Of a DNA stretch of 5,024 bases, positions 1 to 5,024 are shown one piece after another; position 1 is the stretch's first letter, and each line of letters opens with the position of its first letter. The notes beneath the pieces were generated by a model. It did no database searches, was not told the DNA's origin, and saw nothing but the letters and a program-made list of their open reading frames with translations. The DNA is from Treponema sp. (lineage in GTDB: Bacteria; Spirochaetota; Spirochaetia; Treponematales; Breznakiellaceae). The position numbers and the translations under genes were made by a program. The stretch spans positions 1 to 5,024 of the forward strand of contig JAITQR010000330.1 of assembly GCA_031288815.1 (NCBI GenBank), written 5' to 3'.

Positions 1-90
1 CCCGCCCACCCTCCCCACAGGACCCCCCCGGCGCCCCCCGCCCCCGGACACCACACGAACGCGCGGGCACACCCCACCACCCACGACTGG
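1..90. other. C-rich, probably unreliable sequence edge
   Basis: This stretch has 54 C and only 2 T in 90 bases, with runs of six and seven C, quite unlike the balanced composition of the rest of the window. In the frame of the gene end at 169-171 it reads as an unbroken but implausible run of Pro, His, Ala and Arg. The simplest reading is low-quality base calling at the end of a contig or read. A real GC-rich repeat is possible but less likely. Nothing else can be read in it. Confidence 0.6.
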
Positions 91-171
91 GGGGCTCGCC
101 GGCTCATGGAGCGTTGCGCGGCCGAGCTTTCCCTGGAATGTGAATTTATCGACGTTCCCACAGGCCTGTAA
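91..171 (+). CDS. 3' end of an unidentified upstream gene (partial)
   Basis: A frame that is open from the window edge ends in TAA at 169-171. Its last residues, including ERCAAELSLECEFIDVPTGL, look like ordinary protein with mixed codons, unlike the suspect C-rich sequence before position 90. The stop lies 16 bases before the lspA start, which suggests it is the preceding gene of the same operon. Too little is visible to name the product. The true gene starts outside the window, and the frame before about base 90 cannot be trusted. A chance open frame cannot be excluded over so short a length. Confidence 0.45.
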   Translation, partial: GARRLMERCAAELSLECEFIDVPTGL

Positions 172-187
172 TTTTTAAGGATGAAAG

Positions 188-721
188 ATGTTACGAATTG
201 GAAAAGATAAAACCCTGCCCTTTCTTTTAACGGGGCTTGTTATCCTGGCGGATCAGCTGGTAAAGGGCTTTATCGTAAAACATTGGCCCCGGGAGGGAAC
301 CCTCATCAGGGACGTATTCGACAACGGTTTTTTATACATCTACCACGTGCGGAACAAGGCTATCGCCTTTAGCCTGGGCCACAACCTCCCCGATTCCCTG
401 CGGCCTATCCTGTTTATCGTCGTGCCGCTTATCGTCCTGGGCCTGCTGGTATGGTATTATTTCCGTTCAGGGGAATTTAACGCCCTTCAGCGCTGGGCGG
501 TAGCGGGTATCCTCGGCGGGGGATTGGGCAACATCATAGACCGGATTACCCGGCCCGACGGGGTGGTGGATTTTATAAGTGTAAAGTTTTACGGGTTCCT
601 GGGGCTTGAGCGCTGGCCCACCTTCAACATCGCCGATTCCAGCGTAGTGATCTGTTGTATCCTGTTCCTGATTAGTATCTTCACGGATTCTAAGAAAACC
701 CAGGATAAAGCGGCGTTTTAA
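188..721 (+). CDS. lspA: Lipoprotein signal peptidase (signal peptidase II)
   Basis: This is a polytopic inner-membrane aspartyl protease that removes the signal peptide from prolipoproteins after Lgt has lipidated the lipobox cysteine. At 177 residues it has the usual family length. Visible family motifs, in order, are DQLVK (22-26), the N-x-A-I-A-F-S segment (56-62), GNIIDR (114-119), VVDFI (126-130) and FNIAD (146-150). Asp128 and Asp150 match the catalytic aspartate pair, and Asn115 and Asn147 are also conserved. Four hydrophobic segments lie near 10-29, 73-92, 102-118 and 151-166, as expected. The start is fixed by AAGGA at 177-181, six bases before ATG 188; an ATG at 181 is out of frame and soon closed. 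It follows a gene end by 16 bases and precedes a small membrane-protein gene by 34 bases, so an operon is likely. Spirochaetes are rich in lipoproteins, so this enzyme probably has a heavy load. Confidence 0.97.
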   Translation: MLRIGKDKTLPFLLTGLVILADQLVKGFIVKHWPREGTLIRDVFDNGFLYIYHVRNKAIAFSLGHNLPDSLRPILFIVVPLIVLGLLVWYYFRSGEFNALQRWAVAGILGGGLGNIIDRITRPDGVVDFISVKFYGFLGLERWPTFNIADSSVVICCILFLISIFTDSKKTQDKAAF

Positions 722-755
722 GGCGGCCGCTGTCGTTAATGTATACGGAGGACCT

Positions 756-1049
756 ATGAGCAAGAAAACCAATACCCTGTTTTTTATCCTGGGAGCGACG
801 GTGTTTAACATTGTCACCACGGTTATCTGTTTTCTTATTCTGATGGTAATTTACGCCAGGTTCCTGATAGAGAAACTACCCCAGGAATCCGTCGCCTGGG
901 GTTTCCCCATCATTTTTATCGCCGCTATTGCCCTGTCTTTTGTGGTGTACCGGCTTGTGCTTAAACAACTCATGAAACGTATAGATATAGAAAAGCACTT
1001 CGACCCGATTTTCGGTTCCCGGTACCGCCGGCCCAAAAAAACGGAATAG
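756..1049 (+). CDS. Small two-helix membrane protein downstream of lspA
   Basis: This 97-residue protein has a short basic N-terminus, a long hydrophobic segment at about 8-37, a second at about 47-67, and a basic tail of about 30 residues ending RRPKKTE. The two helices and the positive-inside rule suggest an inner-membrane hairpin with both ends in the cytoplasm. Translation starts at ATG 756 behind a strong GGAGGA (747-752), a rather close spacing. It lies 34 bases after lspA on the same strand and the hairpin at 1079-1109 follows it, so it is probably the last gene of that operon. From memory, treponemal proteins in this position have been labelled 'leader peptide processing enzyme'. I see no protease motif and suspect that such a name rests on the neighbour alone. 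The function is unknown; a helper in lipoprotein maturation is an inference from position. Confidence 0.85.
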   Translation: MSKKTNTLFFILGATVFNIVTTVICFLILMVIYARFLIEKLPQESVAWGFPIIFIAAIALSFVVYRLVLKQLMKRIDIEKHFDPIFGSRYRRPKKTE

Positions 1050-1078
1050 CGGTTCCCGGTGGCGGGGCTCACCAGGCT

Positions 1079-1109
1079 TTGTTCAACAACCCGGTTGGTT
1101 GTCGAACAA
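1079..1109. terminator. 13-base-pair hairpin after the lspA operon
   Basis: TTGTTCAACAACC (1079-1091) and GGTTGTCGAACAA (1097-1109) are inverted copies with one mismatch around a five-base loop. The hairpin begins 30 bases after the stop of the small membrane protein. No clear run of T follows on either strand, so as an intrinsic terminator it is imperfect. It may instead protect the 3' end of the mRNA or belong to a dispersed repeat. Confidence 0.5.
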
Positions 1110-1154
1110 GTCTTGCACAATACCCCGGATTTTGCCGATTTTAAGCGGTTATTA

Positions 1155-1176
1155 TTCAGAAACTTCGGTTTCTGAA
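1155..1176. terminator. Perfect 9-base-pair hairpin with a UUCG loop on the plus strand
   Basis: TTCAGAAAC (1155-1163) and GTTTCTGAA (1168-1176) pair perfectly around TTCG. Read as plus-strand RNA this gives the unusually stable C(UUCG)G tetraloop. On the minus strand it lies five bases after the TAG stop (1182-1184) of the long unknown gene and is followed only by TAATAA, a weak U tract. It probably ends transcription of the minus-strand gene and may also stop read-through from the lspA side. Confidence 0.6.
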
Positions 1177-1181
1177 CACCT

Positions 1182-2819
1182 CTAATAGCCGTCCGACATG
1201 GACCGATTGATATCCCGCTGGTAGAGTTCCTGGTAAATAAAATTGCGGGTTTTGAGCTTTTCTTTTACCGGCTGGGCAAAGGGCATATAGCGCCAGAATA
1301 GGCCCCGGACTTCCTTGTCCAGTTTCTGGATCCCCTCGCATTCCTTGGTCATCCAGACAATATAATCCTGGATAAAATAATCCTTAATGTTGCCCTTAAG
1401 CTTCATCTTCTGAAACCACTGGTAGTAGTTTCCCGTAAGCCCCTCTTCCATCCAGTAAAAATTGGCCTTTTCCTTGGCTACCTGCCAGCGGAGATCCGCC
1501 GCCGCGGTAAGCGCCGCCACATAGAGATTCTTGGGATACATGGGAATGGCAATACGGCCCCGGCTGGTGGCCCGGTTATGACGATCAAAGGGTTCCCAGC
1601 AGAAGCCCGTATCCCCGTAACTGGGGAGAAGAATGACATAAGGAGCTATACGGTTGTTGTGGTTCTTATAGACCCGCACAAAACATTCGGGATCTATTTC
1701 TTCGATATGGGCCAGAATGGAAAGGACATTCTCCCGAAAACCAATATTGTTGAGTCCGCTATGGAAATACTCGGAAGTAAGTACCGGGAAATGATTCCCC
1801 TGCCGTCCAATGGTCATCTTGACCATTTGCCGGATTGTATCGAATTCGGCCCCTATGGCGTTGGTGTCTACCTGGGCGGAGCCGCCTTCTTCCGCCATTT
1901 TCTGCCGAAGGGTCTCCACGTCCTCCAGGGCCTGGTCATAATCCCGCAGGAGACTTGCCTGCTCACGATCCACCTTCAGGAGCCCTTTCAAAAATTCCTG
2001 AATTTCAGCGATGGCCTTTTTCTGATTCTCGCTGTAAGGGGCGCGGATATTGGGAAGTCCGTCCGTGGAATCGTGCGACAGAATAACCTTCACCCGTTCC
2101 TGAATATTGTCTTCCAGATTACCCCGATCCTCGTCCTTGGCCTTAACAAGCCCCCTGGTACCATCTAGTTTACCCTGGGCTTTATCCAAAAGCTGCTGAA
2201 TACGGATCGCTCCGGGGGTCCGGGAAGTTTTTACCTCGTCGGTAGTAGAGGGCCGGACCGTCCCGTTTCCGATGGCCTTAAGCCATTCATCCAGGTAATA
2301 AACGGGCTGGTCAAGCTCGTTTTCCACCACGATTTTTGAAAAAAATTCCCGGGTATTGCCTTCAACAAAAGTCGGATGCAGGATGGCAAAACGAAGCAGA
2401 AAACGCTTGGGAGGCAAAATATTTCCCCCGGCCTTCTTTGCCAAAGTACCTAAAAAATCCCAAAACGCGGTAATAAACTGCTGACGGAAAACACTGCGGT
2501 CTTTGGGATCTTTGGCGTTTAGATACTTCTGCAAAAGCTCGTGAACCCGTGTGGCGCTATTCCCCTCGTTGGAAAGGGCGGTCTTATAATAATTCGAATC
2601 GTTAAAAAATTGATGGGGGACATCCTCGAGCTTTTTGGTAATCTCGGGGAATTTCGCGGGCCCTAGAGCCGACTCTTCCCTGCCGTTTTCATCCCCCGTC
2701 TCAGCTATATCTTCCACGTCCGTTACCGGGGTATCCGCCGTGTCGCTGTTTTTACCAAAAATACTATCAAAAACGGGAACAGGGGGAGGGACAACTTGGG
2801 CATCTGTTTCAATAGCCAT
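1182..2819 (-). CDS. Uncharacterised soluble protein of about 545 residues
   Basis: I do not recognise this protein. It has no signal peptide or membrane helix, so it is probably cytoplasmic. Residues 1-60 are rich in Pro, Asp, Glu and Thr and look like a flexible leader. A helical region spans roughly 60-180. Residues 265-312 are charged with regular hydrophobic positions and could form a coiled coil. Residues 325-435 look like a folded core with many aromatics and a segment GRIAIPMYPKN (421-431). The C-terminal part (about 440-535) is helical and rich in Trp, Tyr and Phe. No nucleotide-binding, nuclease or metal-site motif stands out. The frame stays open to an upstream ATG at 2897 (571 residues), but that ATG has no ribosome-binding site and its 26 extra codons would cover a near-consensus promoter. 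I therefore prefer ATG 2817-2819, which also lacks a leader. The gene is monocistronic, divergent from the aldolase gene and convergent with the lspA operon. It is a real gene: it is long, and opposite-strand frames are short. The start is uncertain. Confidence 0.85.
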   Translation of the reverse strand: MAIETDAQVVPPPVPVFDSIFGKNSDTADTPVTDVEDIAETGDENGREESALGPAKFPEITKKLEDVPHQFFNDSNYYKTALSNEGNSATRVHELLQKYLNAKDPKDRSVFRQQFITAFWDFLGTLAKKAGGNILPPKRFLLRFAILHPTFVEGNTREFFSKIVVENELDQPVYYLDEWLKAIGNGTVRPSTTDEVKTSRTPGAIRIQQLLDKAQGKLDGTRGLVKAKDEDRGNLEDNIQERVKVILSHDSTDGLPNIRAPYSENQKKAIAEIQEFLKGLLKVDREQASLLRDYDQALEDVETLRQKMAEEGGSAQVDTNAIGAEFDTIRQMVKMTIGRQGNHFPVLTSEYFHSGLNNIGFRENVLSILAHIEEIDPECFVRVYKNHNNRIAPYVILLPSYGDTGFCWEPFDRHNRATSRGRIAIPMYPKNLYVAALTAAADLRWQVAKEKANFYWMEEGLTGNYYQWFQKMKLKGNIKDYFIQDYIVWMTKECEGIQKLDKEVRGLFWRYMPFAQPVKEKLKTRNFIYQELYQRDINRSMSDGY

Positions 2820-2826
2820 CAATTTT

Positions 2827-2855
2827 ATATTAAAAAAAATATTTCCTGACGTCAA
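2827..2855 (-). promoter_or_regulatory. Sigma-70-type promoter of the unknown gene
   Basis: Read on the minus strand, TTGACG (2855-2850) is followed by exactly 17 bases and then TAATAT (2832-2827). Both boxes differ from consensus at one or two positions and the spacing is ideal. The expected RNA start is near 2820, directly at the ATG at 2819, so the message would be leaderless. The spacer contains an uninterrupted run of eight T. Confidence 0.65.
2847..2854. promoter_or_regulatory. Palindrome TGACGTCA over the -35 box, possible operator
   Basis: A perfect 8-base palindrome overlaps five bases of the -35 box of the minus-strand promoter and lies 63 bases upstream of the aldolase ATG. A dimeric repressor bound here would block the minus-strand promoter. 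No regulator is encoded in the window, and a chance palindrome of this length is possible. Confidence 0.3.
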
Positions 2856-2861
2856 GACATC

Positions 2862-2895
2862 GGGCGATCTATTGACATCTTTCTTGATATCGCCC
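2862..2895. repeat. Inverted repeat GGGCGAT / ATCGCCC upstream of the aldolase gene
   Basis: GGGCGAT (2862-2868) and ATCGCCC (2889-2895) are perfect inverted copies 20 bases apart. A TTGACA (2872-2877) lies between them, but no convincing -10 box stands at the right distance before the ribosome-binding site. The aldolase promoter therefore remains unclear. The repeat could be an operator, or a weak stem in the mRNA leader if transcription starts further upstream. Confidence 0.35.
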
Positions 2896-2917
2896 ATTTG
2901 GTATTAAGGAGAAAATT

Positions 2918-3631
2918 ATGATAACGGTGACTAATGACGACATACGAAAACTTCTCGCCTGCGTTGACTACTCGGAAGCGCTCACCCTTAGCGCCGGTCC
3001 CAAAGAAGCCCTGGCCGCCTGTGAGGACGCGAAAAAATACGGCTTCCGCGCCGTAGTCGCTTTTCCCTGGAATCTCGGTATCCAGGTGGACGCGGTAAAA
3101 GACTCAAAAGTCCTCGCCCAGATCTGCGTGGGTTTTCCCTCCGGCAACCAGACCACAAAGGTAAAATGCTGTGAGGCGGAGGAAGGGCTGGTCCGGGGAG
3201 CGACGGATCTGGATATGGTTATGAACCTTGGCGCCTTCAAGGCGAAGGACTACAAAAGGGTAAGCGAGGATATCGCGGCCATTATGACGGTGGCAAAGCC
3301 GTTCAGGGTTCCCTTCAAGGTCATTATCGAGGTTGGCATTCTGACGGAAGACGAAATCGTTACCGCCGCCAAACTGGTCAGGGACACGGGCGCCGGCTTC
3401 GTAAAAACCTGTACGGGTTTTGGGCCGGGCCGGGCAACAAATCATATTATTGAGCTTATCCGCGAAACAATCGGGCCGGACATGGGAATCAAAGCCTCCG
3501 GCGGGGTTGCCGGCATAGAAGACGGGGTAAGTCTGATGAGAAGCGGGGCTACCGTAATCGCCCTTCGAAGACACCTTGTCGAACAGCTTGAGCGAATCGG
3601 CTGGAACGGAAACCCCCTTACTCAACCTTAA
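2918..3631 (+). CDS. deoC: DeoC-family class I aldolase (deoxyribose-phosphate aldolase-like)
   Basis: Deoxyribose-phosphate aldolase cleaves 2-deoxyribose 5-phosphate to acetaldehyde and glyceraldehyde 3-phosphate through a Schiff base, in deoxynucleoside breakdown in the cytoplasm. The 237 residues match the usual length and the TIM-barrel layout. FVKTCTGFG (161-169) carries the Schiff-base lysine, Lys163. IKASGG (191-196) carries the second active lysine, Lys192. Asp99 in DLDMVMN matches the catalytic aspartate. [11 protein letters not shown] (133-143) is a typical strand segment. Asp17 and Ser19 replace the usual substrate-contacting Asp-x-Thr. Two regions are atypical. The N-terminal IDHT-LK signature is absent. 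The C-terminal phosphate loop, normally R-I-G-T-S-S-G, reads VIALRRHL (213-220). The fold and aldolase chemistry are well supported, but the substrate may differ from deoxyribose 5-phosphate. The start is fixed by AAGGAG (2906-2911), six bases before the ATG. Its 3' end overlaps the convergent chemotaxis gene by 14 bases. Confidence 0.88.
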   Translation: MITVTNDDIRKLLACVDYSEALTLSAGPKEALAACEDAKKYGFRAVVAFPWNLGIQVDAVKDSKVLAQICVGFPSGNQTTKVKCCEAEEGLVRGATDLDMVMNLGAFKAKDYKRVSEDIAAIMTVAKPFRVPFKVIIEVGILTEDEIVTAAKLVRDTGAGFVKTCTGFGPGRATNHIIELIRETIGPDMGIKASGGVAGIEDGVSLMRSGATVIALRRHLVEQLERIGWNGNPLTQP

Positions 3632-5024
3632 ACTTGGATACCGCAAGGGCCAAAGTGTTGATGTATTCCTTGTTTTGGGAACTTATCTGATTTACCCGGA
3701 CCGCCGCCGCGTCGATTTGCTCAGCTTCGACGGCCATATCATTCACCTTCCCGGCGATCTCCTGGGTTACCAGTTCCAGGTTCTTGCTTTCTTTGATAAT
3801 CTGCTCGCCGCCATTCATCATTTCCATGGAACCTTCTTTTACATTCCTGGTAACTTCGTTAAGCTTGGCAATAGCATCCAGAATTTGTTTGCTTCCCTGG
3901 CTTTGTTCCTCCATGGCGGCGCGGATACTGGCTTCCTGCGCCGACACGGTCTGTACCGAGCTGTCAATAGATTCAAATTTATCCAGCACCGCGTTGGTGG
4001 ACTTGGTTATCTTGTCTATGGATCCCTTTATCTTCTTAAGTACCCCGCTGATGATTTTTGATTGATCGCCTGAATTTTCCGCGAGCTTTCGGATCTCGTC
4101 GGCCACTACCGCGAAACCTTTTCCGGCCTCCCCGGCATGGGCGGCCTCAATGGCGGCGTTCATGGCCAGCAGGTTGGTCTGGCTGGCTATGGTCTGCATT
4201 ACCCCGGTGATCTGCAGGAGCCCCTCGGACTCCCGGGCAATTTCCTGAATATCCGTGACCACCGCTTGAAGGCTTGTCCTGCCTTCTTCGGATGAGACGG
4301 TAAGATGGTTCACGTTATCCGTGTTTTTCACCAGGGTTTGGGTAACCGATTGGATATTGGCGAGCATTTCTTCTATGGCGCTGGAAGACTGGGACACACT
4401 GCCGATCTGCATATCCACGCTGGCGCTCAGCCGATCGATATTATGGGTCACCTGTTCCATGGTCACGGCGGTTTCCGTGGCCGAAGCGCTCTGGTTAATG
4501 GCCTGGTTTTTGACATCCTGAATATTGCCGGTAATCTCCTGAATCGCGGTGGCGGTTTGGATCATATTTTCCATCAGTTCCGAACCGATATCGAAAAGTT
4601 TACGGGTTTCCCCTTTTATCGTTGCCACGGCGTGGCGTATTTTTTCCAGGGTCTGATTAACGTAATCCACCATTATCCCTATCTCGTCCATTTTACCCGT
4701 TTCAATCCGGGTGGTAAGATCCCCTTCCCCCTCGGATATTCCCTTAAGGATATGGGTTACCAGGGCAAGACGCTTGAATGTCCTTCGTAAAAACAACAGG
4801 AACAAGGCCAGACCGGCAAAAACAAATACGATACTCATGACGATCTGTCTGATCGTATGGTTTCGCAAGGAGGCAACAAGCTGTTCAGCTTCAAAATCAA
4901 CGCCTATAATCCCTACCATGTCTCCCCGGGAATTGAGAATGGGGCAATATGCGGAGACCATCCAGCCCCATTCGCCCTGATCCATAAGATCGCTGTATTG
5001 GGGTTGCCTGGTTTCCCAGGTTTT
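3618..5024 (-). CDS. Methyl-accepting chemotaxis protein, N-terminus outside the window
   Basis: This is a transmembrane chemoreceptor that signals through CheW and CheA to the flagellar motor. The frame stays open to the right edge, so the 5' end is missing; residues are counted from the first visible codon at 5024. Residues 1-45 look like the end of a periplasmic Cache-type sensor domain ([11 protein letters not shown], then [11 protein letters not shown]). A membrane helix spans about 58-79 and a HAMP domain about 80-133, with EGDLTTRI (100-107) and DEIG (113-116). A long helical signalling domain follows to near residue 455. Its hairpin tip is unmistakable: [14 protein letters not shown] at 282-295 and [15 protein letters not shown] at 301-315. 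The stop is TAA at 3618-3620. The end SKFKVE carries no CheR-binding pentapeptide. A methionine at 4985 is internal to the sensor domain and is not the start. The ligand cannot be told from the fragment. Confidence 0.95.
   Translation of the reverse strand, partial: KTWETRQPQYSDLMDQGEWGWMVSAYCPILNSRGDMVGIIGVDFEAEQLVASLRNHTIRQIVMSIVFVFAGLALFLLFLRRTFKRLALVTHILKGISEGEGDLTTRIETGKMDEIGIMVDYVNQTLEKIRHAVATIKGETRKLFDIGSELMENMIQTATAIQEITGNIQDVKNQAINQSASATETAVTMEQVTHNIDRLSASVDMQIGSVSQSSSAIEEMLANIQSVTQTLVKNTDNVNHLTVSSEEGRTSLQAVVTDIQEIARESEGLLQITGVMQTIASQTNLLAMNAAIEAAHAGEAGKGFAVVADEIRKLAENSGDQSKIISGVLKKIKGSIDKITKSTNAVLDKFESIDSSVQTVSAQEASIRAAMEEQSQGSKQILDAIAKLNEVTRNVKEGSMEMMNGGEQIIKESKNLELVTQEIAGKVNDMAVEAEQIDAAAVRVNQISSQNKEYINTLALAVSKFKVE

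Noticed and set aside
467..820. Open frame of 117 codons on the minus strand
   Set aside because: It is antisense to lspA and the following gene, which have clear motifs, membrane helices and ribosome-binding sites.
1013..1060. Direct repeat CGGTTCCCGGT at 1013-1023 and 1050-1060
   Set aside because: It is only 11 bases, one copy lies within the coding end of the small membrane protein, and no mobile-element structure surrounds it.
1578..2168. Open frame of 196 codons on the plus strand
   Set aside because: It lies wholly inside the long minus-strand gene, has no ribosome-binding site of note, and its product shows no domain or motif.
2820..2897. N-terminal extension of the unknown protein to ATG 2897
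   Set aside because: There is no ribosome-binding site before 2897, and the extra codons coincide with a near-consensus promoter. It is kept as an alternative start only.
3104..3646. Open frame of 180 codons on the minus strand
   Set aside because: It is antisense to the aldolase gene, whose catalytic motifs prove the plus-strand frame; its product has a random character.
4305..4790. Open frame of 161 codons on the plus strand, and a similar one at 3576-4061
   Set aside because: Both are antisense to the chemoreceptor, whose HAMP and signalling tip motifs are unmistakable. Long shadow frames are expected opposite such codon usage.
1..5024. Defence system, mobile element, CRISPR array or RNA gene
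   Set aside because: I found no transposase, integrase, nuclease or toxin motif, no regularly spaced repeats, and no tRNA- or rRNA-like segment. The gene set is housekeeping plus one unknown.

Overview
The window looks like a chromosomal segment of a treponeme-type spirochaete with a balanced base composition, most like the termite-gut Treponema group. This is inferred from the style of the LspA and chemotaxis proteins, the small membrane protein directly behind lspA, and a large unknown protein of a kind I associate with treponemes. No rRNA, tRNA or species marker is present to confirm it.

Layout, left to right. Bases 1-90 are extremely C-rich (54 C, only 2 T) and look like a poor-quality sequence edge. 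They run into the 3' end of an unidentified gene that stops at 171. Sixteen bases later lspA (lipoprotein signal peptidase) starts, followed after 34 bases by a 97-residue, two-helix membrane protein; these probably form one plus-strand operon. The convergent junction at 1050-1181 holds two hairpins that probably act as terminators. A long minus-strand gene (1182-2819) encodes a soluble protein of about 545 residues that I cannot assign to a family. The 98-base divergent region 2820-2917 carries a near-consensus sigma-70 promoter for that gene (TTGACG, 17 bases, TAATAT). It lies so close to the preferred ATG that the mRNA would be leaderless. The region also holds an 8-base palindrome on the -35 box and a 7-base inverted repeat ahead of the next gene. 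On the plus strand follows a DeoC-family aldolase with its catalytic Lys and Asp residues intact but an atypical phosphate-binding C-terminus. Its last 14 bases overlap, tail to tail, the end of a minus-strand methyl-accepting chemotaxis protein, which runs off the right edge.

The genes do not form one pathway. They are housekeeping functions (lipoprotein maturation, sugar-phosphate metabolism, chemotaxis) around one unknown protein. I see no defence system, mobile element, CRISPR array or RNA gene. The items most worth a second look are the unknown 545-residue protein with its apparently leaderless promoter, and the altered C-terminal phosphate loop of the DeoC-like aldolase.
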